A stretch of 64,000 nt of DNA from Cryptomeria japonica (GCF_030272615.1 NC_081406.1:247933218-247997217), one strand, 5' to 3'; shown: positions 46,414 through 59,197, numbered from the stretch's first letter. Numbers and translations are program-made. The notes: generated by a model from the letters alone, not told the origin.

Positions 46414-48763
46414 ACTGTACAGAGCATCAGGCTCCCCTACATACCAGAAAATACCAAAAACATTCAGAAAAATGTCCTGAAGAAAATACAAAAACATTAA
46501 AAAAAGTAAATAAAAATCATGCATCCAAACGGTGAACAACCACTCCGGTGGCACCTTGGGTAAGTACGATGGTGAAAACCTGGAAAATAGGCGCCACTCG
46601 TAAAGGCTATGGCTCCATTTTCTTTCAGACTTGTTGCGATCACATCTACTTCATACATACATCCATCCATCCAAAAAACATGGCTTGTTATTCCTCTGCA
46701 ATTATGATAGTACTCCATACATCTTGCATCCCACTTTTTCATAGTCATGTCTAAAACTGGGGGCAATGCCTTTAACCTATTGATGGAAGTGGATTCTACA
46801 TTGTCTTATGATTCATTAAGTTCTTCATTCAAACAATCATCAAAAATCCAAAAACATTCAAAAATATCTCGCAAAAATACCAAAAACATTCAAAACAATT
46901 CAAAATCCAAAAACATCGACAAACCATTGAAAAATCACACAAAAACATGGCAACACCTTGTACATACCCATCCATGTAGATACCAAAATAAACATTGACA
47001 AACTACTCAAACAATGACCATTTACCAATCAACCACACAATCAACATCAACAATCAAACTGTCTTCAACAAGGATGCATCCTTCCTTACCAAAACAAAGA
47101 CAAAAGTGACATTTTCTTTGACAAGAAAATTATGTTAAGCTATCAAATACTTGGTTGATTTGTGAGTACAATCGTTCGTTTATCTGTATCGGGATCTTTC
47201 AGCATTGTTTTGTATCCTTTGCGCATTATTTTCGATGAAGTTCTGGGGCATGTACTAATGGTGTCTACGTGGGAAGTTCACTAAGCTACGTAATCTTATG
47301 CCAAATACAGTCATAGATCACTACGGTTTGCTGACTACAACGTATACCTCGACCATATGAGCATGAACCATTACCAAGGATCCATATTCTTTATTCTTTA
47401 TGTATGTACTGTTTGTTTGCAGGTACAATTCTCTTTCTTTGGTTCCTCCTACCTCATCCAAACTGGATAAAGGTTTTATCTCTTATTACGGTATGCACTT
47501 GTCTCAGGATATGATCAGTCTAAGATCAAGGAGGACGATCCAAGTCATGCATGAAAGGAGATAATCCTTGCCTGTTTCACAAGCAATACTCAGGTCAACT
47601 TGATCCATTATATCAAGTTGCTTGTATTAACTTACTATATCAAAATCCATGTAAGAAATACTCTGGTCATCTTGAATCTTTATGTCAAGTTGCTTGTATT
47701 TTCTTACAACATTTTAAAGCTCAATCATGAAAAATAAAGCACCATGGATCGTCATTCCATCTCATCTGTATATATTGCATTTCGTTGCATTCCACCCATC
47801 CATACATTCATAATAGCTGCATATCATGCATACATAGTCATAATAATGCATACTCTATTTTCCTCTTCTTCCATAGGAATGAGTCATAAGTCCTCCATAT
47901 CTTCTATCTAACATCAAATCCCCCCTCACCCTCCCTATCTTGATCATCAACATCATCCTAATCCCTTCATCGCTTCCCATCCTCACTCATCCACAAAATT
48001 AAGCCAGTTACTCTGTCTACACAGATACATAGACTCCCACACACCTAGACTATCAACAGATACTTTGATCACGTATCTTCGGGTCTCAACAGGTAATCGA
48101 TCATGGTAATCCTAGACTACATCAGGCATTTATCAAAATAACCTAGTCTCAACGGGGCTGCCATGATTCCCCACAACCATCCATCACACGCACATACTAT
48201 CAATTGATCAACCGATCAAACACAATCCAACGGACAATTACATCAATTGTCTACGTCTCAACGAGTATTTTGCTTCATATACCTTGACTTCATCGGGCAA
48301 TTACATCAATTGTCTAAGTCACATCAGGTCACTTTGATTCACTTACTTAGACTTTATCATGTCCAAGCGACCAACTGACATCAACTGTCACGCTTTGACT
48401 TGACCGGGGCAATTAAACCGATTGCACTAGATTGTCAAAACAATTTTGATCAATTGTATAACATCAATCCAAACCCCACACTACATCTGCTATGTATCTC
48501 TTGCATGATCTCAGGGTACTCGCTGGCTTGTTATTTCTTCATATTCACTCCATTTTCTCCCATTCCTTCATCATTAGTTCTAATTTCTTCTATTCTACCT
48601 CCCGTCCGCTTTTCATTCTTTTTCGAGAGATCGCCCGATTTTTCAAAAAAAATTCGGCCCATCCCTCGAGGGGGCATACCACCCATTAAATTTACATTTT
48701 ATGGGGCATTTCTTCACACCTATTTTTCTTTCTTTGAAACGACGTGATAAACTGCACCGTCTC
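46414..48763 (+). other. Element C 3' region
   Basis: No gene seen. Repeated CCAAAAACATTCAAAA-like A-rich sequence at 46440-46520 and 46840-46940 recurs in element A at 51240-51340 and 55010-55330. Quasi-repeats built on TATCAAGTTGCTTGTATT (47580-47720) and on CATCAGG/CAATTACATCAATTGTCT (48040-48420). Confidence 0.6.
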
Positions 48764-48776
48764 AAAGAGGGGCAAA
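48764..48776 (+). promoter_or_regulatory. Element C polypurine tract
   Basis: AAAGAGGGGCAAA directly before the 3' LTR, as in elements A and B. Confidence 0.88.
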
Positions 48777-50672
48777 TGTAGTCACATAAATCTGTCCACT
48801 TAATTAAATGAATACTTAGTATTTATTTGATTATTTAACCATCAATTAATAATTAATTAAATTAATATTTAATTAATTTATCTTAACCCTCTTCTCCTAT
48901 TAATTAAATAAATTATTCAATTTATTTGATTTAATTCACTTAACCAAATTCAGACCATTAATTAAATAAATAAATCATATTTATTTAATTAAATCTTCTC
49001 TCACATTTAAATAAATTAATATTTATTTAAATTCCCCCAAAATCCCACCTCTCACATTTAAATAAATAAATCATTTATTTAAATCACCTTTATCCTCCAC
49101 CCACTTGTATTTTCCTACAAAAGCAAGTTGCACAATTATTTTAAATAAATAATTTATTTAAATCACCTTTATCCTCCACCCACTTGTATTTTCCTACAAA
49201 AGCAAGTTGCACAACTATTTTAAATAAATTATTTATTTAAAATCTTATTTATCCTCACCCACTTGAAACCTTTAATGGTTTCCCTTAAAGTATTCAAACT
49301 TGATGCCTTTAAAGTCTTCAAACTTGATGGCTTCCTTCTATAGTCTTCTTAAGACTTTAATGGTTTTCCTTAAAGTCTTCAAGCCTTTAATGGTTCCCCT
49401 CAAAGTCTTCAAGCATTTTAATGCTTTATCTTCCTTTTTCTCATTTAAATAAATTAATATTTATTTGAATATTTATCCAAATACAACTTGCACACATTTA
49501 TTGAAATAAATGAATTTTTATTTTAATAAAATCCTATTTTCCCTCACCCACCAAATCCACTTGCAAAATCTAATCCCCTTCTAGATTCTTCTAACCCCTT
49601 CCTAATTAACTTAATCCATCCCCTAATTATTGTCACATTCCTAAGCAAAATGGAGTCACTTCTTAAAGCCTAAAAGTCTTTGATAACCATTAAAGGCTTT
49701 CAACCTTCAACCACTAAATGTCTCAAAGTCTTGGATAACCTTTGAAAGCTTCCAACCTTCAACCACTAAATGGCTCAAAGTCTTTGATAACCATTGAAGG
49801 CTTTCAACCTTCAACCACTTAATCCCCAAAGTCTCCAATAACCATTAATGGTTACCTCAAACCCTCCCACATGGTTAAAACATTTTTTTTGACTCAACCT
49901 CTACCCAACCCAAGGGTCTCATCAAGCCTTTAATGCTTTGACCATGATTATCTCTTAATCATTTGCACAAAGGTTTATCCTTGCATTAACTCCTAATCTA
50001 GTGGGTAATCCTAATTTAGGCTTGACCCTTACCTTCTAGATAACCATGAGGTTTTCTCAGACATTCAATGCCTCCAACCCCTTCTCTCAACCCAACCCTA
50101 TGTTGACACTTGTCACCATTTCATTGGTGCAAATTGTGCACATGGATCCCCAACTTTCAAGCTTGACCCTTGATTAAACCTTTCAATCCTGGCCATCCAT
50201 TGCTCCATTTTTCCTATAAATAGAGCCCATTCCTTCATAATCCAGATCCTGAAAACTTGTATGCATTTAGGCTATAGACATTTTTAGAGAGCATTTAGCA
50301 TAGCATAACTAAAATCTTGTCTTTTTGGTAAAATCAATCATTTTAGCATCAATAGCATAGTATTTAGCTTTTCATTTCATATTTGAAGCTTAATATTAAA
50401 TCTCAATCCTCCATAGGCATCCATAGTGCAAAAAGCTGCTGAGAGCTACACTCATTTGGGACTTGGAGAGGAGAGGAACAAGGGAGGAGCAACTATGAGC
50501 ATCTTGATTAGCTATTTTATTCTATGTTTATATGCTTTCTATTTCATGCTTAATATCTCTCTTGATATGCCTGTTTAGGATAATCTTTTGTTGCTAACAC
50601 TAACATTTGTTTCTTGTGCTCTTGTGTGTGTTGTCATCAAACAAATTTTCTAATCCTTTTTGCAGAGCATCA
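48777..50672 (+). repeat. Element C 3' LTR (uninterrupted, 1,896 bp)
   Basis: TGTAGTCACATAAATC ... GCAGAGCATCA. Same length as the 5' LTR after removal of S and one target copy. TATA box at 50215-50222. It holds the empty site that corresponds to the S insertion (49995-49999). Confidence 0.95.
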
Positions 50673-50677
50673 CAAAG

Positions 50678-51340
50678 TGTGACAAAAAGCTTGACTATGG
50701 GAACATGCAAGTAGCTCCATCAAGGCTATGAATGCATCCTGACAATGTTGCAATATTTATGAAATTACAGTCTATAACCTCATCGGAGCTCTAAAAGCTT
50801 GCTGGCAGCAAGGCTCTATTCGGGATTCTTTTGAAGTTAAGATAATCCGCATAGCTAGTCATATAGGATGCTAAGGATCTTTAGTGGATACAAGAGAGGG
50901 AATTAGATCTGCACACACATGGGCAAAAGAAGATCAAAGTTTCAAGAACCAATGGGGAAGTTTTCTATGTCTCCATTTGTAAATCCTAGTCACTAAGTGT
51001 GTTAATTTGGATGTTCTAAGGGACCTTAGGGATCGATTGACCTCTTATCTATGAAATATTTTGTACCTCCATTTTCAATTGGTGTATTACAAAATGCCAA
51101 ACAAACACAGTCGACCTTGTTTGAATAGGAAAGACATATTCATCATGCATCTTGCATTAACATAGGTCATGTCAAAAATTCTGTGTCTCTGCATGCATTT
51201 CACAGATCATCATGTCATAGAGGTCTACACACTAAGGGCATAACTGAAAAAATCCAAACAAAATCATAAAAAAGTCCTAAAAAAAATCCTTAAAAATCAT
51301 ATAACGTCCTTTGAAAAAATCCAAAAATAGTGAAAACCTT
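50678..51340 (+). other. Element A 3' region, second part
   Basis: Non-coding; follows element C and leads into the A-rich repeated sequence in which LINE-2 inserted. No gene seen. Confidence 0.55.
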
Positions 51341-51358
51341 AAAAATCCAAAAAATAGT

Positions 51359-53795
51359 AATAGTAACTCTTCTAGGTACTTCAATAATAGTAACTCACTC
51401 TCTTTTTGCTGATGATACATTGTTATTTGGTAAGTCTTCTCTAAAAGAAGCCAAGCTCATCAAGCAGACACTGGATATCTATTATTTTGCTTCGGGTCAG
51501 AAAATTAATGTTGCCAAGTGTAAGATTTTCATTTTCAACACACCTTCAATCTTGTCAATAAGAATATGCAAGACCTTGGGCTTCTCAATGGACCAATTGC
51601 CATCCTCCTACCTTGGCATCCCCTTTTTTTATGGGATCAAACAAATTGTCTTATTGGTTTGCTATCATTAGTAGAATCCAGGTGCGAATCACAGCTTGAA
51701 AAGTAAGGTGGATTTCACCATCAGAAACAATCCTTCTTATCAAGTCAGTGCTAACAGCAATACCAAACTATTATATGTCTGTCCTCAAAGCACCCTCATC
51801 CGTCATCCAACAATTGCAGAAACTTGTTAGAGATTTCCTATGGAATATTAATATGACAAAGGAAAGGAAAATCCCCTTAACCTATTTGGAAAATATGTCA
51901 TGCCAAAAATCCCAAGGGGGAGTGGGACTTCAGAATTTGAAGCATCACAACAAGGCCTTTGGAGGGAAACTGACTTGGAAAATGTACACTAACCCTGTCT
52001 CCAAATGGTGCCAGATTATGCAAGCTAAATATTTGGACAACACTCAACCATCAAGAGAGTTGACAATTTTAGACCCTCCAAAGGGGTCTGCTATTTGGAA
52101 CTTCATGATGGATTCAAGGAATCTAGTATCCAAGTATGTTTCATGGGAAATTAATAATGGTCTCGATGCTAACTTTTGGACAGACTCATGGTGTGGGCAT
52201 CCTCCTATTGCTCATTTGGATAACATGGAAGACATTATGAACACAACTATAACTCATTGGGGTACAAAATAATCTGGAAAGATCCCACTCTTCTCCCAAT
52301 ATCCATCCAACAATCGTCCTCATTGGCTAATATTTTCTTGAATAGGATAGTTATCATGTCTAACAGAGATGATGTGTTATTTTGGGCAGCTTCAAAATTA
52401 GGGCAATATTTGATTAAAGAAGGTTACAATGCCCTATAGCAAGGTTGTAGCAGTAAGGTAAGTAGTCACACATACTCTTTCTGTTGGAATGAAATTGTTT
52501 TACCAAAAGTAGGGTGTTTTGCATGGCTAACATTGAACAAAAGAATCCTAACAACAGAGAGATTAGTAAAACTAGGCATTGCACAAGCTTTCAATTGTGT
52601 ATTTTGTGACTTAGAGGAAGAATTAGTTGATCATTTATATCTACACTGCTCCTTTGCCTCCCAATGTTGGTTCTTCATCATGAATAAACTCCAAGTTATG
52701 TTTCCCTTTCCGAAATCGCTATGGGATATGTTTAACTCTTGGCCTCTTTTATTTTCTACATCAGCCTTCTCAGGCATTTGGAAATGTCCTCCTGCTCACA
52801 TTATTTGGGCCATTTGGTGGGAGAGGAATAAAAGAATCTTTAGAAAAACACCCTCATCTCTGGATCAAGTTTCTATCAAATTGGAAAATTTGATTACAGA
52901 AATCATTAATTCTTCTCTCACTAATTCCAAGGACATCCAGTCATTTACCCGATGGGATAAGGCAATTGCAAAACTATGGCACTGTATTATTTTGCCAATA
53001 GGGATTCCCCCGAACTAGTCCTCAATTCATGTGAGAGACAGGTCATCCATAAAATGGGTACCCCCAGCACATAATTTCTTTATGATCAACTTCAACAGCT
53101 CTTCCTATGGAAACCCAGGGAATTCGGGAATTAGAGTTTGCATTCGAGATCAATTTGGCAAAATGTGTGCTTTCCAAGCTTCTCCCATCCCTTCAGGTAT
53201 GAATAACTTGGCGGAGGCAAATGCCTTACTAGCCGGTTTGGTGTTAGCAAGGAAGTGTGGCTTCTCTACTACACACATAGAAGGTGATTCATTAATCATT
53301 GTCAACTCCATTATCTCGAAAAGATCCAAGACCTGGTAGCTATCTCATGTTTTGAAGCACACCTTGGATCTTCTCAACACTTTCTCGAACTACATTGTTA
53401 GTCACACACTAAGAGAGGGAAACTCCATTGCCGACATGTTAGCAAGTATGGGTTGCGAGGGCATTTCAGTGGAGTTGGTCACAATTCCTACTAAACTGTC
53501 TTCTTTTCCTAAATCGCTCGATTTAGTACAAAAGGAAAGTAAAGTACAACACTCTTATCACAAGCTACTTCCTATTAAATACTTGCATGTAAGCATTCAA
53601 CCGATTCCTATGAACAAGAAGGCTGACAAGACACATGCATTTATGCTTTTAAATGCATTTTGTAGATGGCATGTATGGAACTTTAGTGTGAAGTACCTGG
53701 GAATTTCCATAACGTCACTTCACATGGGGCAAAATAGATTTAGGCCTCTCACACATCCCCTCGACTACATTACGGTCACAACATTAATGCAATAA
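51359..53795 (+). pseudogene. LINE-2 ORF2 remnant: RT C-terminal part, zinc-binding region, RNase H
   Basis: THSLFADDTLLFG (FADD near 51404) opens the remnant; SGQKINVAKCK and SSYLGIPF follow. ALTAIPNYYMS-like connection sequence at 51748 on, GGVGLQNLKHHNKAFGGKL, then CVFCDLEEELVDHLYLHC near 52600 (zinc-binding). RNase H: INFNSSSYGNPGNSG near 53090 (the first Asp is Asn), NLAEANALLAGL, EGDSLIIVN and HTLREGNSIADMLA. Frame changes near 51680 and 52250; stops at 52438, 53018 and 53337. It stops at 53795. Confidence 0.88.
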
Positions 53796-53927
53796 TCACA
53801 AACATGATCCTAAAGTCTGATCATTTATTGCATTTTGAGATGGTAATTTTTATATCCCTACCAACTTCTCAGTTTCTTTCTGTCAAATGCTCTGGATCTC
53901 TTGTAATCTATCCCTCTACTTGAATTA

Positions 53928-54400
53928 GTGATCTTGAAGTTGGTAAGACAAGATGTGCTTTCTCTGGCCTCATTCCATGAAGCCCTGACAAAATATAATC
54001 TATGGCAGGGGTTGGCTCTCCTTGGGGGCCTCTTTCCATGCCACTTTATTCAATCTAGCCATGCTTACATGGTACTCTATGACCGAATGAAACATGCCCT
54101 CGAACGACAAAACTTTCGCCATGTGAAGATCAGCCTGCATCAATTCGGCAGACAATTGGACAACCACATTGTGCACAAAGTCAAAATTAAAGTTGGGGCT
54201 CTAATGGAGATCCTGGAAATAGACAATGTTGACCCCTGTGTGCCAATTTTGCAATCTCTAGAAAGGGGATGGGCTACAGATAGGGTTCTAGACCTCAACA
54301 TACCAATGTAGGATGAAGCCATGGGATGGACTACCTCATATTTGCCCACCTTCGATGCCCCTATAATTTAGACCTAGGAAGATGTTGCCATGGTCGAGTA
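53928..54400 (+). pseudogene. LINE-2 ORF3-like segment after RNase H
   Basis: The segment 53928-54311 is open for 127 codons and then continues past a TAG with DEAMGWTTSYLP. Helical, with HFIQSSHAYMVLYDRMKHAL, FRHVKISLHQF and LDNHIV. By eye the HFxxSHxYxxxL and hydrophobic spacing resembles the LINE-1 ORF3 block near 8065-8180. Not part of the standard plant L1. Function unknown; homology to LINE-1 ORF3 is tentative. Confidence 0.5.
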
Positions 54401-55009
54401 AAATTATTCTGACTTTTTTTTTTGCTAATCAGAATATGCTCTTTTTTCACGGGTGGAAAATCTTATGGCAACTGGTATGAACCAAAAAAATTTCACTACC
54501 CCTTGCTTTCCGATGTTGGCTCTTGAATTTATTTCCACTGGTATACTAGAATCAGTAGAGGAGTCATCCTCTTAGCTTGTCAGCTAGCACCGACATTGGA
54601 GACTTTTCTTTTTTATGAACCGGTCATGAAGACAACAGACCGGTATCAAAGTACCGGTACAACATAACCAGAAACCGATCGTGGCATCTCTTCAGTATTC
54701 CGACAACCAAATTCTCGCTTCTTAGTCTCCATGGCAACCAGTTGTGGGGGTCGGTTTGTATCATTTCCTTTGGTCCCATCCTGACCTGTTACTCCAATTT
54801 TGGCCCCTAGGAGGCTCATTCTACGAGAAAACCCTATCTATCTCTTCGGATTTGGGGGGGGTTCTTCTCATAGCCCCTTTTCCTTTTTACATTGTATCTG
54901 AGTAAGGATATAGGGTTTTCTTCCTTATTCTTTCCCTATTGAGCTCTTGAATCAGTTTTCTTATCTATATATATATCAGTGGCTTGCCACTTTTGTTTCA
55001 AAAAAAATA
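54401..55009 (+). other. LINE-2 3' end
   Basis: Non-coding or heavily decayed, T-rich near the end, closing with an A run (55000-55009). No gene seen. Confidence 0.6.
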
Positions 55010-55027
55010 AAAAATCCAAAAAATAGT

Positions 55028-56520
55028 GAAAAACATAAATTTCAAAATAGTGGAAAAATTAAAAATACCAAAAACATCTGCAAAATGTCCTAAAAAAATC
55101 AATCAAAAATATTCAAATATGTGAAAACTTAAAAATACCAAAAACATTGGAAAGAGTAGTGAAAATATCAAAAATATTCGCATTAAGTCCTTTGAAAATG
55201 CTAAAAACATTTGGAAAATGGCCTGAAAAAATTAAAAAACATTCAAATTTCGATCCACATAATCCAAAAACATCGAAAAAGCTCTTGGAAAAGAACTAAA
55301 CAATCAAAAATAGAAAATCAATCAAAAAACTTACAATAAAATGTCTCGCAAGAATCAAATACCCTAGCAGATATCTAGCAAATGCTTCGCATTAAGCTAA
55401 CAAAGTATACAACTATCTAGTCGAACATCTGTAATCAATTGATTGAACTGTCTTATGAATCGTATCATATCCATATCAAGTGATCATTATCTTGTCTTAA
55501 ACAGAAGAGGATACACTCGAAATCACATAGGTCAGTCTTAAACGGGGTCCGCAACTTTCTGAGATCAGACATTATCAACCATCACATCAAGCAACTAAGA
55601 ACGAAGGCACAAGGTCAGTATAGCTGCTGAATTTTGTCTGGGTTAGTCTTTATCTTTTATCATTTGGCGACAGATTATATTCCTATGCTACTCAAGGATG
55701 TCCACAAGTGACTAGAGTAGCCATGATGGGCATTATATTTTTCTTTGTTTGCTATTTATGGTGTGAACCGATGAATTTCTAGGGAAATTTCTCTAGTGGG
55801 TGTCTGTGATAGGAGCATTCAGCTATTGAATGCCACACATACCTCAACCCCTAGTGTATTTCCCAGAATGGAGGGGTTCAATCCTTGTCTACTATGCATT
55901 TGTTTCTTCAATGAGATATCTTTACATCTTGGTTCCTTATACCCTGATGTGCTAAGCTTTGTTGTTCAATAATAAGGCTTAGTGATGAATATATTGCGCA
56001 ATAAAATAAATGACATAGGTTCATGATTCATTCAATTTCATTTTCATCTCATATGTTTCTTGATAGTTTGTTGATTTCCCATCTTCTTTCTAAATCATAT
56101 TCTTTTCTAAATAGTATTCTTTCATCAATATCTTCTTTCTTTCATCTTACTAACATTTCCTCAAGGTATATTTTGGCATTATCATACAAAAAACAAAAAT
56201 GCATCCATATAGTTTCAAAGTGCATCCATATAAAACAAAAATGCATCCATATAGTTTTAAATTGCATTACACCATTGCATTCATAACATCATTCATAATT
56301 CACATAGAATCATATAGAAATCACTGCATTCATAAAACATTCATAAAATCATTCTTGAATCATTTACACATACACCATATAACTCATAGTGTCATTTAAC
56401 ATACATAGAAAGCAAAGCATAATATATTGCCGCCAAAAAAATTCATATCATATATATAACTCAAAAATGATAATGTGTGTGAATACAATAAACAAGCTCG
56501 AAGGCTTAGATAACATGATC
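55028..56520 (+). other. Element A 3' region, third part
   Basis: A-rich CCAAAAACAT-like repeats to about 55330, then AT-rich sequence. A short imperfect repeat of AAAATGCATCCATATAGTTT lies at 56190-56260. No gene on either strand. Confidence 0.55.
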
Positions 56521-56529
56521 AAAATGTCT

Positions 56530-58430
56530 CAACCAACACTGCCTCTGTCAGCAGGTGGGTCCTACCCACTAGATCCTGCCCCAGGATGTCGAGGTGGACC
56601 CATAACACCACCATTGCTCATCCTCCATGTGGAAGTCATACTAGAACCAGAATTACCTCTAACAACACTAAAAATAGGAGCTTTATGTGCCTCAAGTATA
56701 GTGTCATAATAAAGTTGTTGATAATTAAAAGCCTCATGTGCAACATAATAAAGTCTGTCAGATTGATTCCGTGCATCAGTACCTGGAGAAAAGTGCTGAT
56801 CATAGGTAGCCTGAATCATCTGTTACCATTTTACAACCTCATCTCTCTCACTCTAGAGATAATCCCTCTCGACATCTAGTGCACCATAGTCTATATAGTA
56901 TGCCTCTCGCTCAACATCTCCTCTGGCGACCTCATCCTCTAAAATCTAAATCAGTGCTCTGAGAATCTGTGGATCATCATCATCCCTGTCACCCACCTAT
57001 CCTCCTCCACCCTCTATAGCAGGCACGTCTTCCAGCTCCAGCATATCAATATCATCATCATCATCACCATCCTTACTACTCGATGACCCTAAAGAATCAT
57101 CGTCATCCCCTGCCTCCTCCTCTCCTCCCTTAGCTCCTCTTTTGACTCTCTCCTCCATGTCTATCCTCAGGTACTATCTAGGATGTCAAATGTGTTGTGT
57201 TGTAATCACAACAACAAGATCAGTAAGTGGAATAGGCCTATGTTTGACCCACCATGCATCATACTCTGGTGTAGTGCCTGGATCTGCTGCACCTGTACCC
57301 CAATCCCAAAGTGATGGATGAAGAGCATCAAACTCAGCAGAAGTAACATGTGGCTGTATACATAACCCCCAATTAGATACCTCTCGAGATACACAAGAAA
57401 AATAAGCAGTAACCACTTGTGTAACCTGTACCTCCCTGAACTGTCTCAGTACCTATCCTGGAAGAGACATCTCAATAATCTGTTGCATCTTGAATGTCGT
57501 ACCAATAAGATATCTCTGTTGTCGACAGAAAGGCAAATGCACTATGTCATCCACCCAACCGGGGCAATCTAGGTATGGTCTCCAAATAAAATGCTACATA
57601 ATATCAAGTTGATGTCTCCAATACAAGGTGTTACCTAAACCCCTATGTCTAATACCTGCTATGTACCTATAAGCATAAGGCTCACCAGGCTGCAAGTCAA
57701 CATGAATAACAAGTCTTGCAATGGAAATGTGCTCCCATGCCCACATCTGGAGCAATGTCACACCACAACTGATAGACTGGTATCCAAGGTATACAATGTC
57801 ATGCATCTGATAATACACCATGGCTATAAGACATAGACCCCACACATATACTCATCGATGCACAATCATATCATGGAGCACTCTGCCCCATCCAATTGGA
57901 AATCCATGACCTCATCGATCAGGTGTCAACAAACAATTGACAACACTGCATAGTACAATAGTCAGATCATCGTAATCTAATTGAGCCCAAGGGATATCAT
58001 ATCGACCACTGATCTACAAATCCTATATCTCACACTCGAAAAGGGCACACAATCCAATAATGTCATTGTCATGGTCGTACAAAACTCTCTCACCATGAGT
58101 CGGAATATGCAATATACGCCATACATCCTCTAAGGTAATAGATGCCTCACCAGTAGGAAGATGAAAAGAATATGTCTCGAAATGCCATCGCTCTATCAAA
58201 GCTATAATCAAGGCCCTATTGGCCATAACCTCTGGCAAGTATAACACGTAATATAAACCAAGCTACTGGATATGCTCAATCTCCTCATCAAGTAAATCGG
58301 CACGAAGATCAAGTCCACGAGGTCTGCTTTGTCGGTAGTATAGCACTCCAATGTTTTCTTGCATAGAGAAAATGTTAAAAATATTAGATATTGCATCACG
58401 AGAACATAAAAAATTATCAGATGCATGAGA
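56530..58430 (-). pseudogene. Antisense plant mobile domain (PMD) gene in element A 3' region
   Basis: On the minus strand a single frame runs about 630 codons from about 58430 to 56530, broken only by stop codons (mostly TAG). Motifs in order: GVLYYRQSRPRGLDLRADL; RALIIALIERWHFETYSFHL; TGEASITLEDVWRILHIPTHGE (58023-58247); LLQMWAWEHISIAR and HRGLGNTLYWRHQLDI (57594-57845); FIWRPYLDCPGW and RQFREVQ; then a PLTDLVVV helix and an acidic low-complexity tail (near 57000-57120). The LIxxLIERWxxETxxFHL and GExxxTLEDV signatures are those of plant mobile domain proteins (MAIN/MAIL-like). Antisense extra genes between integrase and 3' LTR are known in Tat elements. Broken copy; role unknown. Confidence 0.78.
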
Positions 58431-58454
58431 AAAAACCTTCACATACAACAAATG

Positions 58455-58660
58455 CGTGATGTTTTACACCAATGCATGACATTAAACACTAATGCGGAAT
58501 AATAAAGGTTTATGCATGACATTAAACATCAATGCGTAAAGAAATGAGCTAATGTGTAAGATTTATAACGAATGCAGTATGCTAAGAACGTATACGGTAC
58601 ATTTAGAACACGTGATATGTTTAGTGTGAATGCATGAAAATCGACAAGCTAATGCATGAC
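58455..58660 (-). repeat. Imperfect ATGCATGACATTAAACA repeats between the two PMD segments
   Basis: AATGCATGACATTAAACA or close variants occur near 58470, 58512 and 58640, with shorter ATGCGT and ATGCAG variants between. Lies in the presumed intron. Confidence 0.6.
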
Positions 58661-58742
58661 ATAAGGAAAAATTGGACACTGCAAATTTTTTAGAAAAATA
58701 GCAAAAACGGGTAAAAAATTAGGCAAAAATTTAGAAACACAC

Positions 58743-58820
58743 CATGCCGCCAGTCCCTGGAGGTCTCTGATAAGAACGTACTCAGTCAGACAGGTGCAAT
58801 CGAACTCTATAGCTAGCCAT
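58743..58820 (-). pseudogene. Possible first exon of the antisense PMD gene
   Basis: ATG at 58820 opens 26 codons (MASYRVRLHLSD, a TGA, then QRPPGTGGM) and is followed by GT (58742-58741). An intron down to the CAAG near 58366 would join it to the PMD exon, but the phases of this simple GT/AG pair do not fit, so the boundaries are uncertain. The TGA may be a decayed CGA or TGG. Confidence 0.3.
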
Positions 58821-59184
58821 GATGATCAAATACTAAAAAGGAAAGCACAAAATTTGCAAAGAAAACCAAGAACTTACCAAATTACAAATGAGCAAATGAA
58901 AACCTAAAATCTCTATTTATAGCTCAAAATTAGGGTTTTTTGACACCTCGATGCCCACGGTCCCCACTAGCTTCAAACAACTTGTAGCCTACTCAAACGA
59001 TTTCAAAATTGCATGAAACTTCACACGATTGCTCATTATACAAATATCGAAACAATGGTCTCAATTTTTGAATTTTTCGACCACCTTTTCCAAGGGGGCA
59101 TATTTACACTATACAGTGATACCAAGGCATATTGAGGTAGATTTTTTCATTTTCTTTGAAACAACATTATTTCAACATTGTCTC

Positions 59185-59197
59185 AAAGAGGGGCAAA
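59185..59197 (+). promoter_or_regulatory. Element A polypurine tract
   Basis: AAAGAGGGGCAAA directly before the LTR start TGTAGACACCC. Identical to that of element C. Confidence 0.85.

Larger units (their letters stand above)
30399..50672 (+). mobile_element. Element C: complete Tat-lineage Ty3/gypsy element, youngest of the three, inside element A
   Basis: LTRs of 1,896 bp begin TGTAGTCACATAAATC and end GCATCA or GTATCA. The 5' LTR is split by solo LTR S. The flanks are TAAAG and CAAAG, a 5-bp target duplication with one mismatch. Order: 5' LTR, primer site, leader, gag-pol in one frame (39124-46413), 3' region, polypurine tract, 3' LTR. I counted about 20 differences by eye between the LTRs (roughly 1%). 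All gag-pol stops are single C-to-T changes; no frameshift was found. Confidence 0.94.
51359..55009 (+). mobile_element. LINE-2: plant L1-type element, strongly 5'-truncated, inside element A
   Basis: Begins within RT and contains the FADD motif, connection region, zinc-binding region, RNase H, an ORF3-like segment, a 3' end GCCACTTTTGTTTC and a short A-rich tail. Perfect 18-bp target duplication. About 3.65 kb. Sequence differs clearly from LINE-1, so it is a separate L1 family. Confidence 0.92.
51341..55027. repeat. 18-bp target-site duplication of LINE-2
   Basis: AAAAATCCAAAAAATAGT is present at 51341-51358 and again at 55010-55027, directly flanking the LINE. Confidence 0.93.

Noticed and set aside
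53928-54311. Host gene fragment captured by LINE-2
   Set aside because: No recognisable host domain; treated as part of the LINE until related copies are compared.
56562-56879. Plus-strand open frames in the PMD region
   Set aside because: The minus-strand frame carries the PMD signatures and stays in phase over 1.9 kb; the plus-strand frames are shadows.
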